NCBI RefSeq assembly: GCF_040545335.1
Contig: NZ_JBEPLU010000003.1
Span: forward strand, 1-64,000
Length of the DNA: 64,000 bases
Source of the DNA: Phenylobacterium koreense
GTDB lineage: Bacteria; Pseudomonadota; Alphaproteobacteria; Caulobacterales; Caulobacteraceae
Direction of reading: 5' to 3'
The notes under the pieces are model-generated. The model ran no database searches and had not been told where the DNA came from. It saw nothing but the letters and a program-made list of their open reading frames with translations. How positions within the stretch are numbered: the first letter of the stretch is position 1; every line of letters begins with the position of its first letter. Below are positions 16,231 through 26,634 of the stretch, piece after piece. The position numbers were made by a program, and so were the translations under genes.

Positions 16231-17877
16231 ATGGGCGCCCCCCAAATGGCCTCTGCGAATGCAGATTACGATGGCGGACGGCGGTTGAGCCGACAGGCTG
16301 CGGCCCCCCTGGTCCTGGGCGCGGCGGTGTTCGCCGCCGCGATGCTCGGCATCCTGCTTCGTCCGGTCGGGAACCTCAGCTCGTTCTGGCCGGCCAATGC
16401 GATCCTGCTCGGACTGGTGGCGCGTCATCCAAGGCTGGCGACCCGCTCCGGCTGGGCGGCGGCGGCCGTGGCCTTCGTCGCCGCCGACATGATCACCGGC
16501 AGCAACTGGATCAAGACCGGTCTTCTCACCACTTCGAACCTGGCAGGCGTGATTGTCGGCAGCCTGCTGTTCGGACGTCTCTCGCGAGAGGATCGCCGGT
16601 TGACGCGACCGGCCTCGCTGCTCGCTGTGACCTCGATCGCGTTCATCGCCTCCGTGGCGACGAGCACCATCGGCGCCGTGGCCAACGCCATCATCTTCCA
16701 CAAGGGCGCGATCAACGGCTACTTCACCTGGTTCGCGACCGAACTCGTCCATTACATCGTCATCCTGCCGGTCATACTGACCTTCCCAAATCCCAGGCGG
16801 TTGAAGGCCTGGTTCGGCCGGGTCACCAGCCGCCCGCCGACCTTGCGCAGCGTCGCCCCGCTGCTGAGTTTCCTCGTCTGCTTGGCGATGGTCCCGCTGG
16901 TCGGAGGGCCCGGCGCCCTCGCCTTCCCGGTGCCGGCGTTGCTGTGGTGCGCCATGAGCTATGGCCTGGCCGCCACCACCCTGCTGACCTTCTCGTTCGC
17001 AGTCTGGACCCTGGTTCTCGTCTCGACGATCACCGACGCCCTGACCATGCAGCTTACGGGCTCGGACCTGATCTCCCTGAGGCTGGGCGTGATGCTGGTG
17101 GCGCTGGCCCCGATCACGGTCGCGAGCGTCATGGCCAGCCACGACGCCGCCCTGCGCGAGGCGCGCGACGCCCGCAGCGCCGCCGAGGAGGCCATGGCCG
17201 CCCGGACCCTGCTGCTGGCGACCATGGCGCACGAGTTGCGCTCACCGCTGACGGCGGTGGTCGGCTTCTCCAGCGTGATGGCGCGCCAGGCGCTCGGCCC
17301 GGTCGGGAACCCCAAGTATCTCGACTACGTCCAGTCCATCGAACTGGCGGGCTCGCACCTGAGCGAGCTGGTCACCGATCTGCTCGACACCGCGAAGGTC
17401 GAGGCCGGCAAGCTCGACCTGACCCCGGGCCGCACCTCAAGCCACGACGTGGTGGAACAGTCGCTACGGCTGGTCCGCGGCCTGGCCATCGACGCCGATG
17501 TGCGGCTGCGGATGGTCCCAGGAGCCTGGCCGGACATCCACGCCGACCAGCGGGCCGTGAAGCAGATCCTGATCAACCTGCTCTCGAACGCCGTGAAGTT
17601 CTCGCCGCGCGACGGGGCGGTGGAGATTTCCAGCGAGGTCGAGGACGGGCGGCTGGTCATCCGCGTGAGCGATCACGGCAAGGGCATCCCCAAGGAGGAT
17701 CTGCCCAGGCTCGGCCTGCCCTACGAGCAGGGCAGCGACGAACGCTCCCGGCGCCAGGGATGGGGCCTTGGCCTCTCGCTCTCGCGCGAACTGGTGGAAA
17801 TGCACGGCGGGCGCCTGCGCCTGGAAAGCGAGCCAGGCCGCGGAGCCACGGCGATCTTTGACCTGCCGCTGGCCTGA
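16231..17877 (+). CDS. MASE1-domain sensor histidine kinase
   Basis: This 548-residue protein begins with an integral membrane MASE1 sensor of about eight helices (residues 20-300, including the family's SSFWPANAILLGL). A short coiled linker is followed by the kinase core. The H-box is MAHELRSPLTAVVGF, the N-box NLLSNAVKFSP, the G1 box VSDHGKGIP and the G2 box GWGLGLSLSREL. It should autophosphorylate on the H-box histidine. No response regulator gene is adjacent, so it is an orphan kinase. The MASE1 signal is unknown in most bacteria. Confidence 0.93.
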   Translation: MGAPQMASANADYDGGRRLSRQAAAPLVLGAAVFAAAMLGILLRPVGNLSSFWPANAILLGLVARHPRLATRSGWAAAAVAFVAADMITGSNWIKTGLLTTSNLAGVIVGSLLFGRLSREDRRLTRPASLLAVTSIAFIASVATSTIGAVANAIIFHKGAINGYFTWFATELVHYIVILPVILTFPNPRRLKAWFGRVTSRPPTLRSVAPLLSFLVCLAMVPLVGGPGALAFPVPALLWCAMSYGLAATTLLTFSFAVWTLVLVSTITDALTMQLTGSDLISLRLGVMLVALAPITVASVMASHDAALREARDARSAAEEAMAARTLLLATMAHELRSPLTAVVGFSSVMARQALGPVGNPKYLDYVQSIELAGSHLSELVTDLLDTAKVEAGKLDLTPGRTSSHDVVEQSLRLVRGLAIDADVRLRMVPGAWPDIHADQRAVKQILINLLSNAVKFSPRDGAVEISSEVEDGRLVIRVSDHGKGIPKEDLPRLGLPYEQGSDERSRRQGWGLGLSLSRELVEMHGGRLRLESEPGRGATAIFDLPLA

Positions 17878-17897
17878 CGCCCGGAGGCTGCGCCGCC

Positions 17898-19415
<1,518 letters not shown>

Positions 19416-19505
19416 TCAGGCCTCCTGACTCTGCGGCGCCCTCCTTAGCATTCTTCCCGGCCATGTGGCCGCTCAAGGGTGTGACCTCGCGCCGCGGCGA
19501 GGCGA

Positions 19506-20288
19506 CTAGCGGCCCTTCCAGGCTGGCGCGCGCTTCTGCGCAAAAGCCAGCGGGCCCTCGACGAAATCCGCGGACTTGAAGAGGGCGGCCATCGCCGGAT
19601 AACGGTTCTGGGCGGCCATGGCGGCCTCAAGGGTCGGCTCGTCCAGCCCCTTGTAGACCGCCTCCTTCGAAGCCCGGATCGACATGGGCGAGAGTTCGCA
19701 GATCTGGGCGGCCCAGCGTTGCGCCACCGAGATCAGCGCGCCGGGCGCGGCCACCTCGTTGACGAAGCCGAGGGCCAGTCCCTCCTGGGCCGTGACCCGC
19801 CGGCCGGTCAGGATCATGCCGAGCGCCTGCTTCTGGCCGATCGCGCGCGGCAGGCGATGAAGGCCGCCGGCCAGGGCGGCCAGGCCGACCCGCGGCTCCG
19901 GCAGGGCGAAGGTCGCCGTTTCCGAGGCGATGACCAGGTCGCAGGCCAGGGCGATCTCGAACCCGCCGCCCATGGCTACGCCATTGACCGCGGCGATCAG
20001 CGGCTTGGTCAGGTCGAAACGTGACGTAAGGCCTGCGAAACCCGAGGGCGGCAAGGTCATCCCGCCGCCGCCGGCCTGGTGCTTCAGGTCGTTGCCGGCC
20101 GAGAAGGCGCGATCGCCCGCGCCGGTGACGACGCCCACCCATTGATCGGGATCGGCCGCGAAGGCGTTGAAGGCCTCGTCCAACTCGAAGTGGGCCGGCG
20201 AATGCAGGGCGTTCATCACCTCTGGGCGATTCAGGGTGAAGATGGTGACCGGTCCGTCGCGGTCCACCCGGATGAATTCGTACGCCAT
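19506..20288 (-). CDS. Enoyl-CoA hydratase/isomerase family protein
   Basis: This 260-residue crotonase-fold protein shows the family's oxyanion-hole segments: AFSAGNDLKHQ and NGVAMGGGFEIALACDLVIAS. The usual catalytic region LPEPRVGLAALAGGLHRLPR follows, with Glu in EPRVGL. It hydrates or isomerises 2-enoyl-CoA; the exact substrate (beta-oxidation or carnitine-type) is not clear. It is probably in one transcript with the downstream CoA-transferase gene. Confidence 0.92.
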   Translation of the reverse strand: MAYEFIRVDRDGPVTIFTLNRPEVMNALHSPAHFELDEAFNAFAADPDQWVGVVTGAGDRAFSAGNDLKHQAGGGGMTLPPSGFAGLTSRFDLTKPLIAAVNGVAMGGGFEIALACDLVIASETATFALPEPRVGLAALAGGLHRLPRAIGQKQALGMILTGRRVTAQEGLALGFVNEVAAPGALISVAQRWAAQICELSPMSIRASKEAVYKGLDEPTLEAAMAAQNRYPAMAALFKSADFVEGPLAFAQKRAPAWKGR

Positions 20289-20342
20289 TCGATCGTCCTC
20301 CCTCGTTTGAGGAGGGAGGCAACCGGGGCGCCGCGACGTCCG

Positions 20343-20873
20343 TCAAGCGGTCTGGCGCAATTCGGCGCGATAGCGCTGCCAGTTCCGCACATAGTGCAGA
20401 GCGCCCAGAGAAAGCCCCCGCGCCTGATCGGGAGAGATCTCGCGCACCACCTTGCCAGGCGCGCCCATGACCAGGGAGTTGTCGGGGATTTCCTTGCCTT
20501 CGGTAATCAGGCAGTTGGCGCCGATCAGGCAGTTCTTCCCGATCTTCGCGCCGTTCAGCACGATGGAGCCGATACCGACCAGAGTGCCATCGCCGATGGT
20601 GCAGCCATGCAGCATCACCATGTGGCCGACGGTGACGTTGTCGCCGATGGTCAGCGGGTAGCCGGTGTCGGTGTGGAGCACGCTGCCGTCCTGCACATTC
20701 GAGTTCTCACCGATGGTGATGGGATCGTTGTCGCCGCGAATCGTCGCCCCAAACCAGACGGATGCGTTTTTCTTGAGAATCACGTTGCCCATGACCGCCG
20801 CGGTCGGCGCAATCCAGTATTCGTCCTCCGAAGGCAGTTTCGGCGCAACGTCGCCCAAGTTATAGACAGCCAT
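20343..20873 (-). CDS. Gamma carbonic anhydrase family protein
   Basis: This 176-residue left-handed beta-helix protein has hexapeptide repeats and the metal-ligand histidines in [19 protein letters not shown], in the arrangement of gamma carbonic anhydrases (Cam/CaiE/YrdA type). I chose the start at [11 protein letters not shown] because it is the family N-terminus; the annotated upstream codons from 20927 have no support. Members bind zinc or iron as trimers; enzymatic activity varies. The protein looks complete. Confidence 0.88.
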   Translation of the reverse strand: MAVYNLGDVAPKLPSEDEYWIAPTAAVMGNVILKKNASVWFGATIRGDNDPITIGENSNVQDGSVLHTDTGYPLTIGDNVTVGHMVMLHGCTIGDGTLVGIGSIVLNGAKIGKNCLIGANCLITEGKEIPDNSLVMGAPGKVVREISPDQARGLSLGALHYVRNWQRYRAELRQTA

Positions 20874-21205
20874 CCTGTATACCCCATTTCTTGAACTCAG
20901 AGCGTCGTTTAATCGTTTAGAAACCACGCTACCATCATTTTAGTGATGCGATTCGAGGGGGCGATCGCCCTCCCGCATCTCGCCGCGAGCCGGCGTCCGG
21001 TCCGCGGTCGCGCTTTTGGGCGGAGTATAGGGTGTCGCGTTTGCTAAGGCGGGCTTTCCCGCCGGGATCACCGACGCAAAGGAGGCCGCAAGGCGTGTCT
21101 CCGGGCCTCGGCGCGGCGCGCCGCCCCATCAGCTCAGTTTTGATCGATCCTCTAGGGCGAGCCTTTTCGGCGTCGCCCTTTTTTCTTGCCCCTATGGAGG
21201 CCTAG
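20874..21205. other. Highly structured intergenic region before phoH
   Basis: I see no gene in these 332 bases. They are packed with inverted repeats: GGGCGATCGCCC at 20959-20970, GGCGGG/CCCGCC at 21048-21063, and a terminator-like hairpin at 21155-21185. The region could hold the gamma carbonic anhydrase promoter, the phoH leader, or an unannotated small RNA that ends at the hairpin. Confidence 0.5.
21155..21185 (+). terminator. Intrinsic terminator-like hairpin just upstream of phoH
   Basis: GGGCGA (21155-21160) pairs with TCGCCC (21173-21178), and a run of seven T follows (21179-21185). Only 20 bases separate it from the phoH start codon, which leaves no room for a promoter in between. 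It is therefore either the end of an upstream small transcript or an attenuator inside the phoH leader. Confidence 0.6.
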
Positions 21206-21964
21206 ATGACCAAGCGAGCTCTGAAGCGACAACTGCGCGAAGGCGCGTTCGACGCGGCCCAGTTCGAGGACGACGCCAAGGTGCGCCGCCTGCCGGGCGC
21301 CTGGTCGCCTCTAGCTCACAACAACGACGATCGTGACCAGGCCTATCTGAAGACGATCAAGGCGAAGTCACCCGGTCAGCAGGCGCTGATGGACGCCATC
21401 GACGCCAAGAACCTGGTCATGGCCCTGGGGCCGGCCGGCACGGGGAAGACCTACCTGGCCATCGCCAAGGCCGTCGAGGCGCTGGAGGCCGGGCGCGTCG
21501 GCCGCATCGTCCTTTCGCGCCCCGCGGTCGAGGCCGGCGAATCCATCGGCTTCCTGCCGGGCGAGATGGAGGACAAGCTGGCCCCCTATCTGCGCCCGCT
21601 CTACGACGCGCTGTCGGACCGACTGTCGATGAAGCGGGTTCGGGCGCTGATGGCCGAAGGGGCGATCGAGATCGCGCCGGTGGGCTTCATGCGCGGCCGG
21701 ACGCTGAACAACGCCTTCGTGGTGATCGACGAGGCGCAGAACTGCACCTACGGCCAGCTCAAGATGCTGCTGACCCGCCTGGGCTGGCATTCGACCATGG
21801 TGGTGACCGGCGACCCGGCCCAGTCGGACCTGCTGCCGGAAATGTCGGGCCTGGGGCCGGTGGCGGAGAAGTTCGAGGCGGTCCCGAACATTGCTGTCGT
21901 GCGCCTGAAGGACGTCGACATCGTGCGCCATCCGCTGGTCGCGGAGATGCTGGGCGTGCTCTAG
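21206..21964 (+). CDS. phoH: PhoH family P-loop ATPase
   Basis: This 252-residue protein is a PhoH-type ATPase with Walker A GPAGTGKTYLAIAKA (about residues 77-91) and Walker B FVVIDEAQNC (about 172-181). The SRPAVEAGESIGFLPG segment after Walker A is diagnostic. The family is linked to phosphate stress and RNA processing, but its molecular role is not settled. GGAGG lies 5 bases before the ATG. This gene is not next to ybeY or miaB, so it may be a second phoH copy of the genome. Confidence 0.93.
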   Translation: MTKRALKRQLREGAFDAAQFEDDAKVRRLPGAWSPLAHNNDDRDQAYLKTIKAKSPGQQALMDAIDAKNLVMALGPAGTGKTYLAIAKAVEALEAGRVGRIVLSRPAVEAGESIGFLPGEMEDKLAPYLRPLYDALSDRLSMKRVRALMAEGAIEIAPVGFMRGRTLNNAFVVIDEAQNCTYGQLKMLLTRLGWHSTMVVTGDPAQSDLLPEMSGLGPVAEKFEAVPNIAVVRLKDVDIVRHPLVAEMLGVL

Positions 21965-21980
21965 AGCCCAGCGGCGCTAA

Positions 21981-22004
21981 GCGGCGGACCTCGGGGTCCG
22001 CCGC
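21981..22004. terminator. Bidirectional terminator-like hairpin between phoH and DUF3126
   Basis: GCGGCGGACC and GGTCCGCCGC (10 bp, loop TCGG) form a perfect GC-rich stem in the 49-bp gap between two convergent genes. The T-run is poor, but position and stability suit a shared terminator. Confidence 0.65.
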
Positions 22005-22013
22005 ACTCGTCTA

Positions 22014-22223
22014 TTAGGGCAGATCCTCGGCGAGGATGGCCATCTCGAACATGAACGAGCCATCGCCGTCCTCGTCCTCGAACACAACGCCCACGAATTC
22101 CTCGCCGATATAGACCTCGGCGGAGTCCTTCTGCTTCGGCCGCGGAACCAGCGTGATCCGCGCGTTGGCGAAAGTGCCGCGCAGGTGGCCTTCGAGTCGG
22201 CGGATAGTCTTTTCGTCCAGCAC
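22014..22223 (-). CDS. DUF3126 family protein
   Basis: This 69-residue protein starts MLDEKTIRRLEGHLR and contains VYIGEEFVGVVFEDEDGDGSFMFEMAIL. It matches the small conserved alphaproteobacterial DUF3126 family in length and sequence style. Function is unknown. It is convergent with phoH, separated by a strong hairpin. Confidence 0.88.
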   Translation of the reverse strand: MLDEKTIRRLEGHLRGTFANARITLVPRPKQKDSAEVYIGEEFVGVVFEDEDGDGSFMFEMAILAEDLP

Positions 22224-22495
22224 GCAGCGCTCCTTCGTCGATTTCGCGCGGAACCTAGCGCGCTTTGTGTCGGGGCGGAAAGCGCCGACCGCGCAAAAAG
22301 CTGGGGACGCGGCGGGTGGTCGCGCAGCCCATCCCGCTTGAACCGCGACCGCTCCGGCGCCTAGAGTGGCCTGTCATCAGCGCCGAGCGCGAAAGACCCG
22401 ACACGTGGCAGTCTAAGACCCTCCAAAGCCGAGACCATCCGCCAATCAGGGACGCGAGTTCCTGAAGCCTGCCGCTCGCTTTCGGGACAGCCACC

Positions 22496-23656
22496 ATGGC
22501 GTTCTTTCGCAACAGCACCGTCAATCTCCTCAATCTGCACTACGGCGTGCACGCGCTGGCGCTCAGCGGCGGGGGCGCCTTCTTCGCAGCCTTCCTGCTG
22601 AAGGCCGGAGTTCCGGCCCAGGCGGTCCTGACCGCCATGGCCGCGATCCTGATCGGGCGGTTCCTGATCCGCCCGGCCATCCTGCCATTGGGACGCCGCT
22701 TCGGTCTGAAGCCCCTGGTGATCGTGGGGACCTTCGTGACCGCCCTGCAGTATCCGCTACTGGCCCAGGTCGACGGGGTCGGCTGGCCGCTGGCGGCGCT
22801 CTGCGCCTTCGCCTCGGTCGGGGACACCTTCTACTGGACGGCCTACCACGCCTATTTCGCGTCACTGGGAGACGCCGAGCATCGCGGACACCAGATCAGC
22901 GCTCGAGAGGCGATCTCCGCCGTCGTCGGGATCGCAGCGCCCCTGCTGACCGGATGGGCGCTGGTGACGATCGGACCGCAGTTCGCCTTCGGCGCGACCT
23001 GCGTGGCGCTAATGCTGTCGGCCCTGCCGCTCTTCTGGGCCCCCAATGTGCGGATTCTCGACCAGGCGCCCGGCGCGCTGCGTGCGGCGCTCATGGGCGT
23101 GCTGCTGTTCGCCGCCGACGGCTGGACGGCCATGGGCTACGCCTTCGTCTGGCAGATCGCGCTGTTCATTTCGCTGAAGCAGGACTTCGCGGCGTTCGGC
23201 GGAGCCATGGCGCTGGCGGCCCTGGTCGGCGCGGCGGCGGGCCTGTTCCTGGGCCGCTTCATCGATGCGGGACATGGACGGCGCGCGGTCTGGATTTCCT
23301 GCGGCGTCATGGCCGCGACGATCCTGGCGCGGACGGTGGCCTGGCAGCATCCGGCGGCGGCGATCCTGGCCAACGCCGCCGGCGCCATCGTCGTGGCGCT
23401 CTACACGCCGACCATGATGACGGCGGTCTACAATCTCTCGAAGAGTTCGCCCTGCGCGCTACGCTTCCACATTGCCGCGGAGGGCGGTTGGGACGCCGGC
23501 GGGGCGAGCGGCTGCCTGATGGCCGCGGGCCTGATCTGGATGGGCGCGCCGTTCTCGGCCGCCATAGCCGCGGCTTTGATCGGCACGGCCAGCGCCTTCA
23601 TCCTGCTGCGAAGGGTCTACGGCGCGCCGCAGCCCGCCGCGCTTCAGATGACGTAG
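22496..23656 (+). CDS. MFS transporter
   Basis: This 386-residue protein has about ten to twelve hydrophobic helices and an MFS-like layout, with the loop motif GRFLIRPAILPLGRR after the second helix. The C-terminal half holds a long interior helix run (LAALVGAAAGLFLGRFIDAGHGRR). The substrate cannot be deduced. The start ATG at 22496 follows a weak ribosome site. It overlaps the convergent cysE gene by 13 bases at the 3' end. Confidence 0.85.
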   Translation: MAFFRNSTVNLLNLHYGVHALALSGGGAFFAAFLLKAGVPAQAVLTAMAAILIGRFLIRPAILPLGRRFGLKPLVIVGTFVTALQYPLLAQVDGVGWPLAALCAFASVGDTFYWTAYHAYFASLGDAEHRGHQISAREAISAVVGIAAPLLTGWALVTIGPQFAFGATCVALMLSALPLFWAPNVRILDQAPGALRAALMGVLLFAADGWTAMGYAFVWQIALFISLKQDFAAFGGAMALAALVGAAAGLFLGRFIDAGHGRRAVWISCGVMAATILARTVAWQHPAAAILANAAGAIVVALYTPTMMTAVYNLSKSSPCALRFHIAAEGGWDAGGASGCLMAAGLIWMGAPFSAAIAAALIGTASAFILLRRVYGAPQPAALQMT

Positions 23657-24492
23657 TCGTAGACCGCCTCCGCCAGGGTGTGGTCCATGCTGCGCGCCGG
23701 CTCGTCGCAGGTCGGGCAGTTGACCAGCCGGGCCGGGACGCCGGCGGCTGTGCAGTGCGCCGGAACAGGCTTTAGCACCACCGAGCCGGAGGCGATCTTG
23801 GCGTAATCGCCGATGGTGATGTTGCCGAGCACCTTGGCGCCGGCGCCCAGCAGCACGCCGTTGCCGATCTTGGGATGGCGATCACCGCGTTCGGCGCCGG
23901 TGCCGCCCAGGGTCACGCCCTGCAGCAGCGAGACATCGTCGCCGATCACCGCAGTTTCGCCGATGACGATGCCGGTGCCGTGGTCGATGAACACCCCGGC
24001 CCCGATGCGGGTAGCCGGGTGGATGTCCACCTGGAACACCTCCGACATGCGGCTTTGCAGATAGTGGGCGATGGTCTCGCGCCCCTGGCTCCACAGCCAA
24101 TGGGCGATGCGCTGGGTCTGCAGCGCCTGGAACCCCTTGAAGAACAGGAACGGCTGGACATAACCCTTGCAGGCCGGGTCGCGCTCGAACACCGCCTTCA
24201 GGTCGCGTTCGGCGATCTCGACCAGTCGCGGATCGGCGCGATAGGCGGCGTCGGCCAGTTCTCGCAGGCTCATGGCGCGGAGTTCCTGGTCGCCCAGCTT
24301 CCTCGCGAACTGATAGGACAGCGCGTCGCCGAGGTCGCCGTGACTGAGGATCACCGCGTTGAGCAGCGAGGCGAGCGCGGGCTCGGCCCTGGCCGCCCGC
24401 TCAGCTTCCATCCGCAAGGCCGCCCAGACGGGGGGCGCGGCGGTGGGATCGATGACTTCCAGGCGCTGGCTCAAAGGCTCCTCCCGTCCCAT
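23644..24492 (-). CDS. cysE: Serine O-acetyltransferase
   Basis: This 282-residue protein makes O-acetylserine, the cysteine precursor. It has the helical N-terminal domain (about 10-140) and the left-handed beta-helix domain with the catalytic region DIHPATRIGAGVFIDHGTGIVIGETAVIGD; the catalytic His is in FIDHGTG. The GGTGAERGDRHPKIG loop is typical. The C-terminus (CPTCDEPARSMDHTL) has extra cysteines that are not standard for the family. The NUDIX gene stands 9 bp upstream end-to-start on the same strand. Confidence 0.95.
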   Translation of the reverse strand: MGREEPLSQRLEVIDPTAAPPVWAALRMEAERAARAEPALASLLNAVILSHGDLGDALSYQFARKLGDQELRAMSLRELADAAYRADPRLVEIAERDLKAVFERDPACKGYVQPFLFFKGFQALQTQRIAHWLWSQGRETIAHYLQSRMSEVFQVDIHPATRIGAGVFIDHGTGIVIGETAVIGDDVSLLQGVTLGGTGAERGDRHPKIGNGVLLGAGAKVLGNITIGDYAKIASGSVVLKPVPAHCTAAGVPARLVNCPTCDEPARSMDHTLAEAVYDYVI

Positions 24493-24501
24493 GGACGCTC
24501 C

Positions 24502-25116
24502 TTATCCTAGCATGGCGCTGGCCAAGGCGCCGGGCAAATGCCCTTCCCTGGCCATGTGGTAGGCGCGCAGCAACATCGCAACGGTCAATGCATCGCGCAG
24601 GTGGCCGTTCATAGCCGCGTCGAGCACTTCGCGAAACGGCGCTCGGACCAGAGCGATGTCCTCGGTCTCGTCGCGCTCTGGCGGATTCGCGCAAGGCCGC
24701 AGCCCGGTGGCCAGATAGCCGATCGCCAGTTCGTCGGTCACGGAGTTCGAGAGCTGGACCCGCAGCACCTCCTGCCAGGACGCAGCCTCGAGCCCCGCCT
24801 CTTCGGCCAGCTCGCGGCGGGCGCCCTCGAGCGGATCCTCGCCGCGCGGGCCGCCGCCCTCGGGGATCTCCCAACTATAGTCGGCGAATGGAAAGCGATG
24901 CTGGCCGACGAGCACCACCTGGCCCGCATCGTCGATCGGCAGGACGGCGAGGGCGAGATTCTTGAATCCGACCAGGCCATAAAGCGCCGGCTTGCCGGTA
25001 GGAGCGATCGCCTGCTGCTCGGTCACGCAGATCCAGGGGTTCTCATAAGCGACCCGCGCCTCGCCCCGTCGCCAAGGTTCGCCATGGGCGGTCAGCCACA
25101 CCGGTTTTTGCGACAT
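24502..25116 (-). CDS. NUDIX hydrolase (ADP-ribose pyrophosphatase-like)
   Basis: This 204-residue protein carries a nearly canonical Nudix box GGGPRGEDPLEGARRELAEEAGLE (only its key residues matter: G...E(5)..REL.EE.G). The surroundings, VVLVGQHRFPF and SWEIPEGG, resemble NudF-type ADP-ribose pyrophosphatases. I set the start at MSQKPVWLTAHG; codons upstream overlap the divergent nitroreductase gene and are not plausible. It may share a transcript with cysE. Confidence 0.9.
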   Translation of the reverse strand: MSQKPVWLTAHGEPWRRGEARVAYENPWICVTEQQAIAPTGKPALYGLVGFKNLALAVLPIDDAGQVVLVGQHRFPFADYSWEIPEGGGPRGEDPLEGARRELAEEAGLEAASWQEVLRVQLSNSVTDELAIGYLATGLRPCANPPERDETEDIALVRAPFREVLDAAMNGHLRDALTVAMLLRAYHMAREGHLPGALASAMLG

Positions 25117-25195
25117 ATTCTCAACTGACCTTGCGGTTGCGGAGCCTCGCCCCCAATAAAGGCGTCCCATCCTCTTTCCCAGCGAGACGCGCGCC

Positions 25196-25807
25196 TTGTC
25201 CACCTTCCTGCCCCCCACGCCGGAGTTCGGCGCGCCGCTCGAGCAACATCCGTCCCCCGAAGTGCTGCGCTTCCTCGCCACCCGCCGATCGGCTTCGGCC
25301 GTGACGCTGGGAGGGCCAGGGCCCAGCACCGACGAGATCAGGACGCTCATCGCCCTGGCCACGCGCGTGCCCGACCATGGCAAGCTGGCCCCCTGGCGGT
25401 TCATCGTCCTGGAGGGCGAAGGCAAGGCGGCGTTCGCCGCAAAGCTCGAAGCGCTGGCCCAGTCGCGCGGCGATGCGAAGGCTGCGGCCAAGCTGGTGAA
25501 ACTGAAGACGCCGCCGATGGGCGTGGCCGTCGTCTCGGCGACACGGAATCACGAAATTCCCCAATGGGAACAACTTCTCTCGTCGGGAGCGGTCTGCACC
25601 ACCCTGCTCTACGCCGCCCAGGCCATGGGCTACGGCGCCAACTGGATCACCGACTGGTACGCCTATGACGGCGAGGCCAAGGCGATTCTCGGCCTGAGCC
25701 CGGAAGAAAACGTGACGGGATTCGTTCTCATGGGGACGCCCAGGGAGCCGCCGCTGGAGCGGGAGCGGCCCAATCCGGCCGCCTTGACGACCGTTTGGCG
25801 ATCGTAA
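25196..25807 (+). CDS. Nitroreductase family protein
   Basis: This 203-residue flavoprotein matches the YdjA-like nitroreductases: FLATRRSASAVTL near the N-terminus binds FMN phosphate, and VPDHGKLAPWRFIVL contacts the flavin. The end motif FVLMGTPREPP is typical. It begins at a TTG codon, the only start that fits. It reduces nitro or quinone compounds with NAD(P)H; the natural substrate is unknown. A strong 12-bp hairpin follows 17 bp after its stop. Confidence 0.9.
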   Translation: MSTFLPPTPEFGAPLEQHPSPEVLRFLATRRSASAVTLGGPGPSTDEIRTLIALATRVPDHGKLAPWRFIVLEGEGKAAFAAKLEALAQSRGDAKAAAKLVKLKTPPMGVAVVSATRNHEIPQWEQLLSSGAVCTTLLYAAQAMGYGANWITDWYAYDGEAKAILGLSPEENVTGFVLMGTPREPPLERERPNPAALTTVWRS

Positions 25808-25824
25808 CCCACTGAAAACACGAC

Positions 25825-25854
25825 GGCCGGGCGGCGATGGCGCGCCGCCCGGCC
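25825..25854 (+). terminator. Strong hairpin after the nitroreductase gene
   Basis: GGCCGGGCGGCG pairs perfectly with CGCCGCCCGGCC (12 bp, 6-base loop). It begins 17 bp after the stop codon. No T-run follows, so it may terminate inefficiently or protect the transcript end. Confidence 0.6.
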
Positions 25855-25992
25855 TGATGTGACACGCCCGAGGAGAGATGGGCATTGTTTGCTTAGCACA
25901 TCAACGCGCCGCCCGCTAGTCAATGAGACCGTCCATACCGCGCATTTTGCAGCGCGGCGCCCGAGGCGTTAGAGCTAGGGCCGATCACTATA

Positions 25993-26011
25993 TTGTAGAC
26001 ATCAACTACAA
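25993..26011. promoter_or_regulatory. Inverted repeat in an AT-rich gap
   Basis: TTGTAG and CTACAA (7-base spacer) form an inverted repeat in an unusually AT-rich patch (about 25985-26035) between the nitroreductase and queF genes, which end toward each other. It could be a regulator site or a remnant; no function can be assigned. Confidence 0.25.
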
Positions 26012-26090
26012 CATTATCCGTCTACGTAAAAAATCCGGCCACGAACTAACGGATATAGGATAATGCGTCGCATCTAGCGCGTGAGTTCTG

Positions 26091-26546
26091 TTATCCGCGC
26101 CCACGATAAGGCGGAACGCCTTGGTCAGGCGCCCATAACCCTTCCGGCGCTGGGCCGGTCTGCCAGAATACGTCGATCGGAATCCCGCCTCGGGGATACC
26201 AATAGCCGCCGATCCGCAGCCAGCGTGGCGCAGCGACTTCGACGATCCGCCGGCCGATCGCGACGGTACAGTCCTCGTGGAACGCGCCGTGATTGCGGAA
26301 CGAGCCAAGATAGAGCTTGAGCGACTTCGATTCGATCAGCCAATCGCCGGGCGCATAATCGATGACCAGGTGCGCGAAGTCCGGCTGGCCGGTCACCGGG
26401 CAGAGGGAGGTGAATTCGGGAGCCGTGAAGCGCGCGAGATAAAGGACGTCGCTTTGGGGGTTCGGCACGCGCTCGAGCACCGCCGTCTCCGGGCTGTCGA
26501 ACCCGCGCACGTCACGACCCAGTTGGGTCAGATGCATTTCTTCCAT
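26091..26546 (-). CDS. queF: NADPH-dependent 7-cyano-7-deazaguanine reductase QueF
   Basis: This 151-residue protein is the short, unimodular QueF that reduces preQ0 to preQ1 in queuosine biosynthesis. The catalytic cysteine is in [14 protein letters not shown]. The substrate-binding segment [21 protein letters not shown] is present. I chose [10 protein letters not shown] as the start; the track of codons before it overlaps the divergent SDR promoter. No other queuosine genes are nearby. Confidence 0.95.
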   Translation of the reverse strand: MEEMHLTQLGRDVRGFDSPETAVLERVPNPQSDVLYLARFTAPEFTSLCPVTGQPDFAHLVIDYAPGDWLIESKSLKLYLGSFRNHGAFHEDCTVAIGRRIVEVAAPRWLRIGGYWYPRGGIPIDVFWQTGPAPEGLWAPDQGVPPYRGRG

Positions 26547-26634
26547 GCCGCGATTTATCCCGGCGCGAGGTTTGCGGCAACAAAGCCAGCCGCTATCAAC
26601 TTCGAGCACAACAACAAGACAAGGGAGCGCGCCA

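Noticed and set aside
20343..20873. Hexapeptide acetyltransferase reading of the gamma carbonic anhydrase
   Set aside because: The histidine positions ([14 protein letters not shown]) match gamma carbonic anhydrases and no acyltransferase active site is visible.
25117..25491. N-terminal extension of the NUDIX gene
   Set aside because: It overlaps the opposite-strand nitroreductase gene; the MSQKPVW start fits the family.
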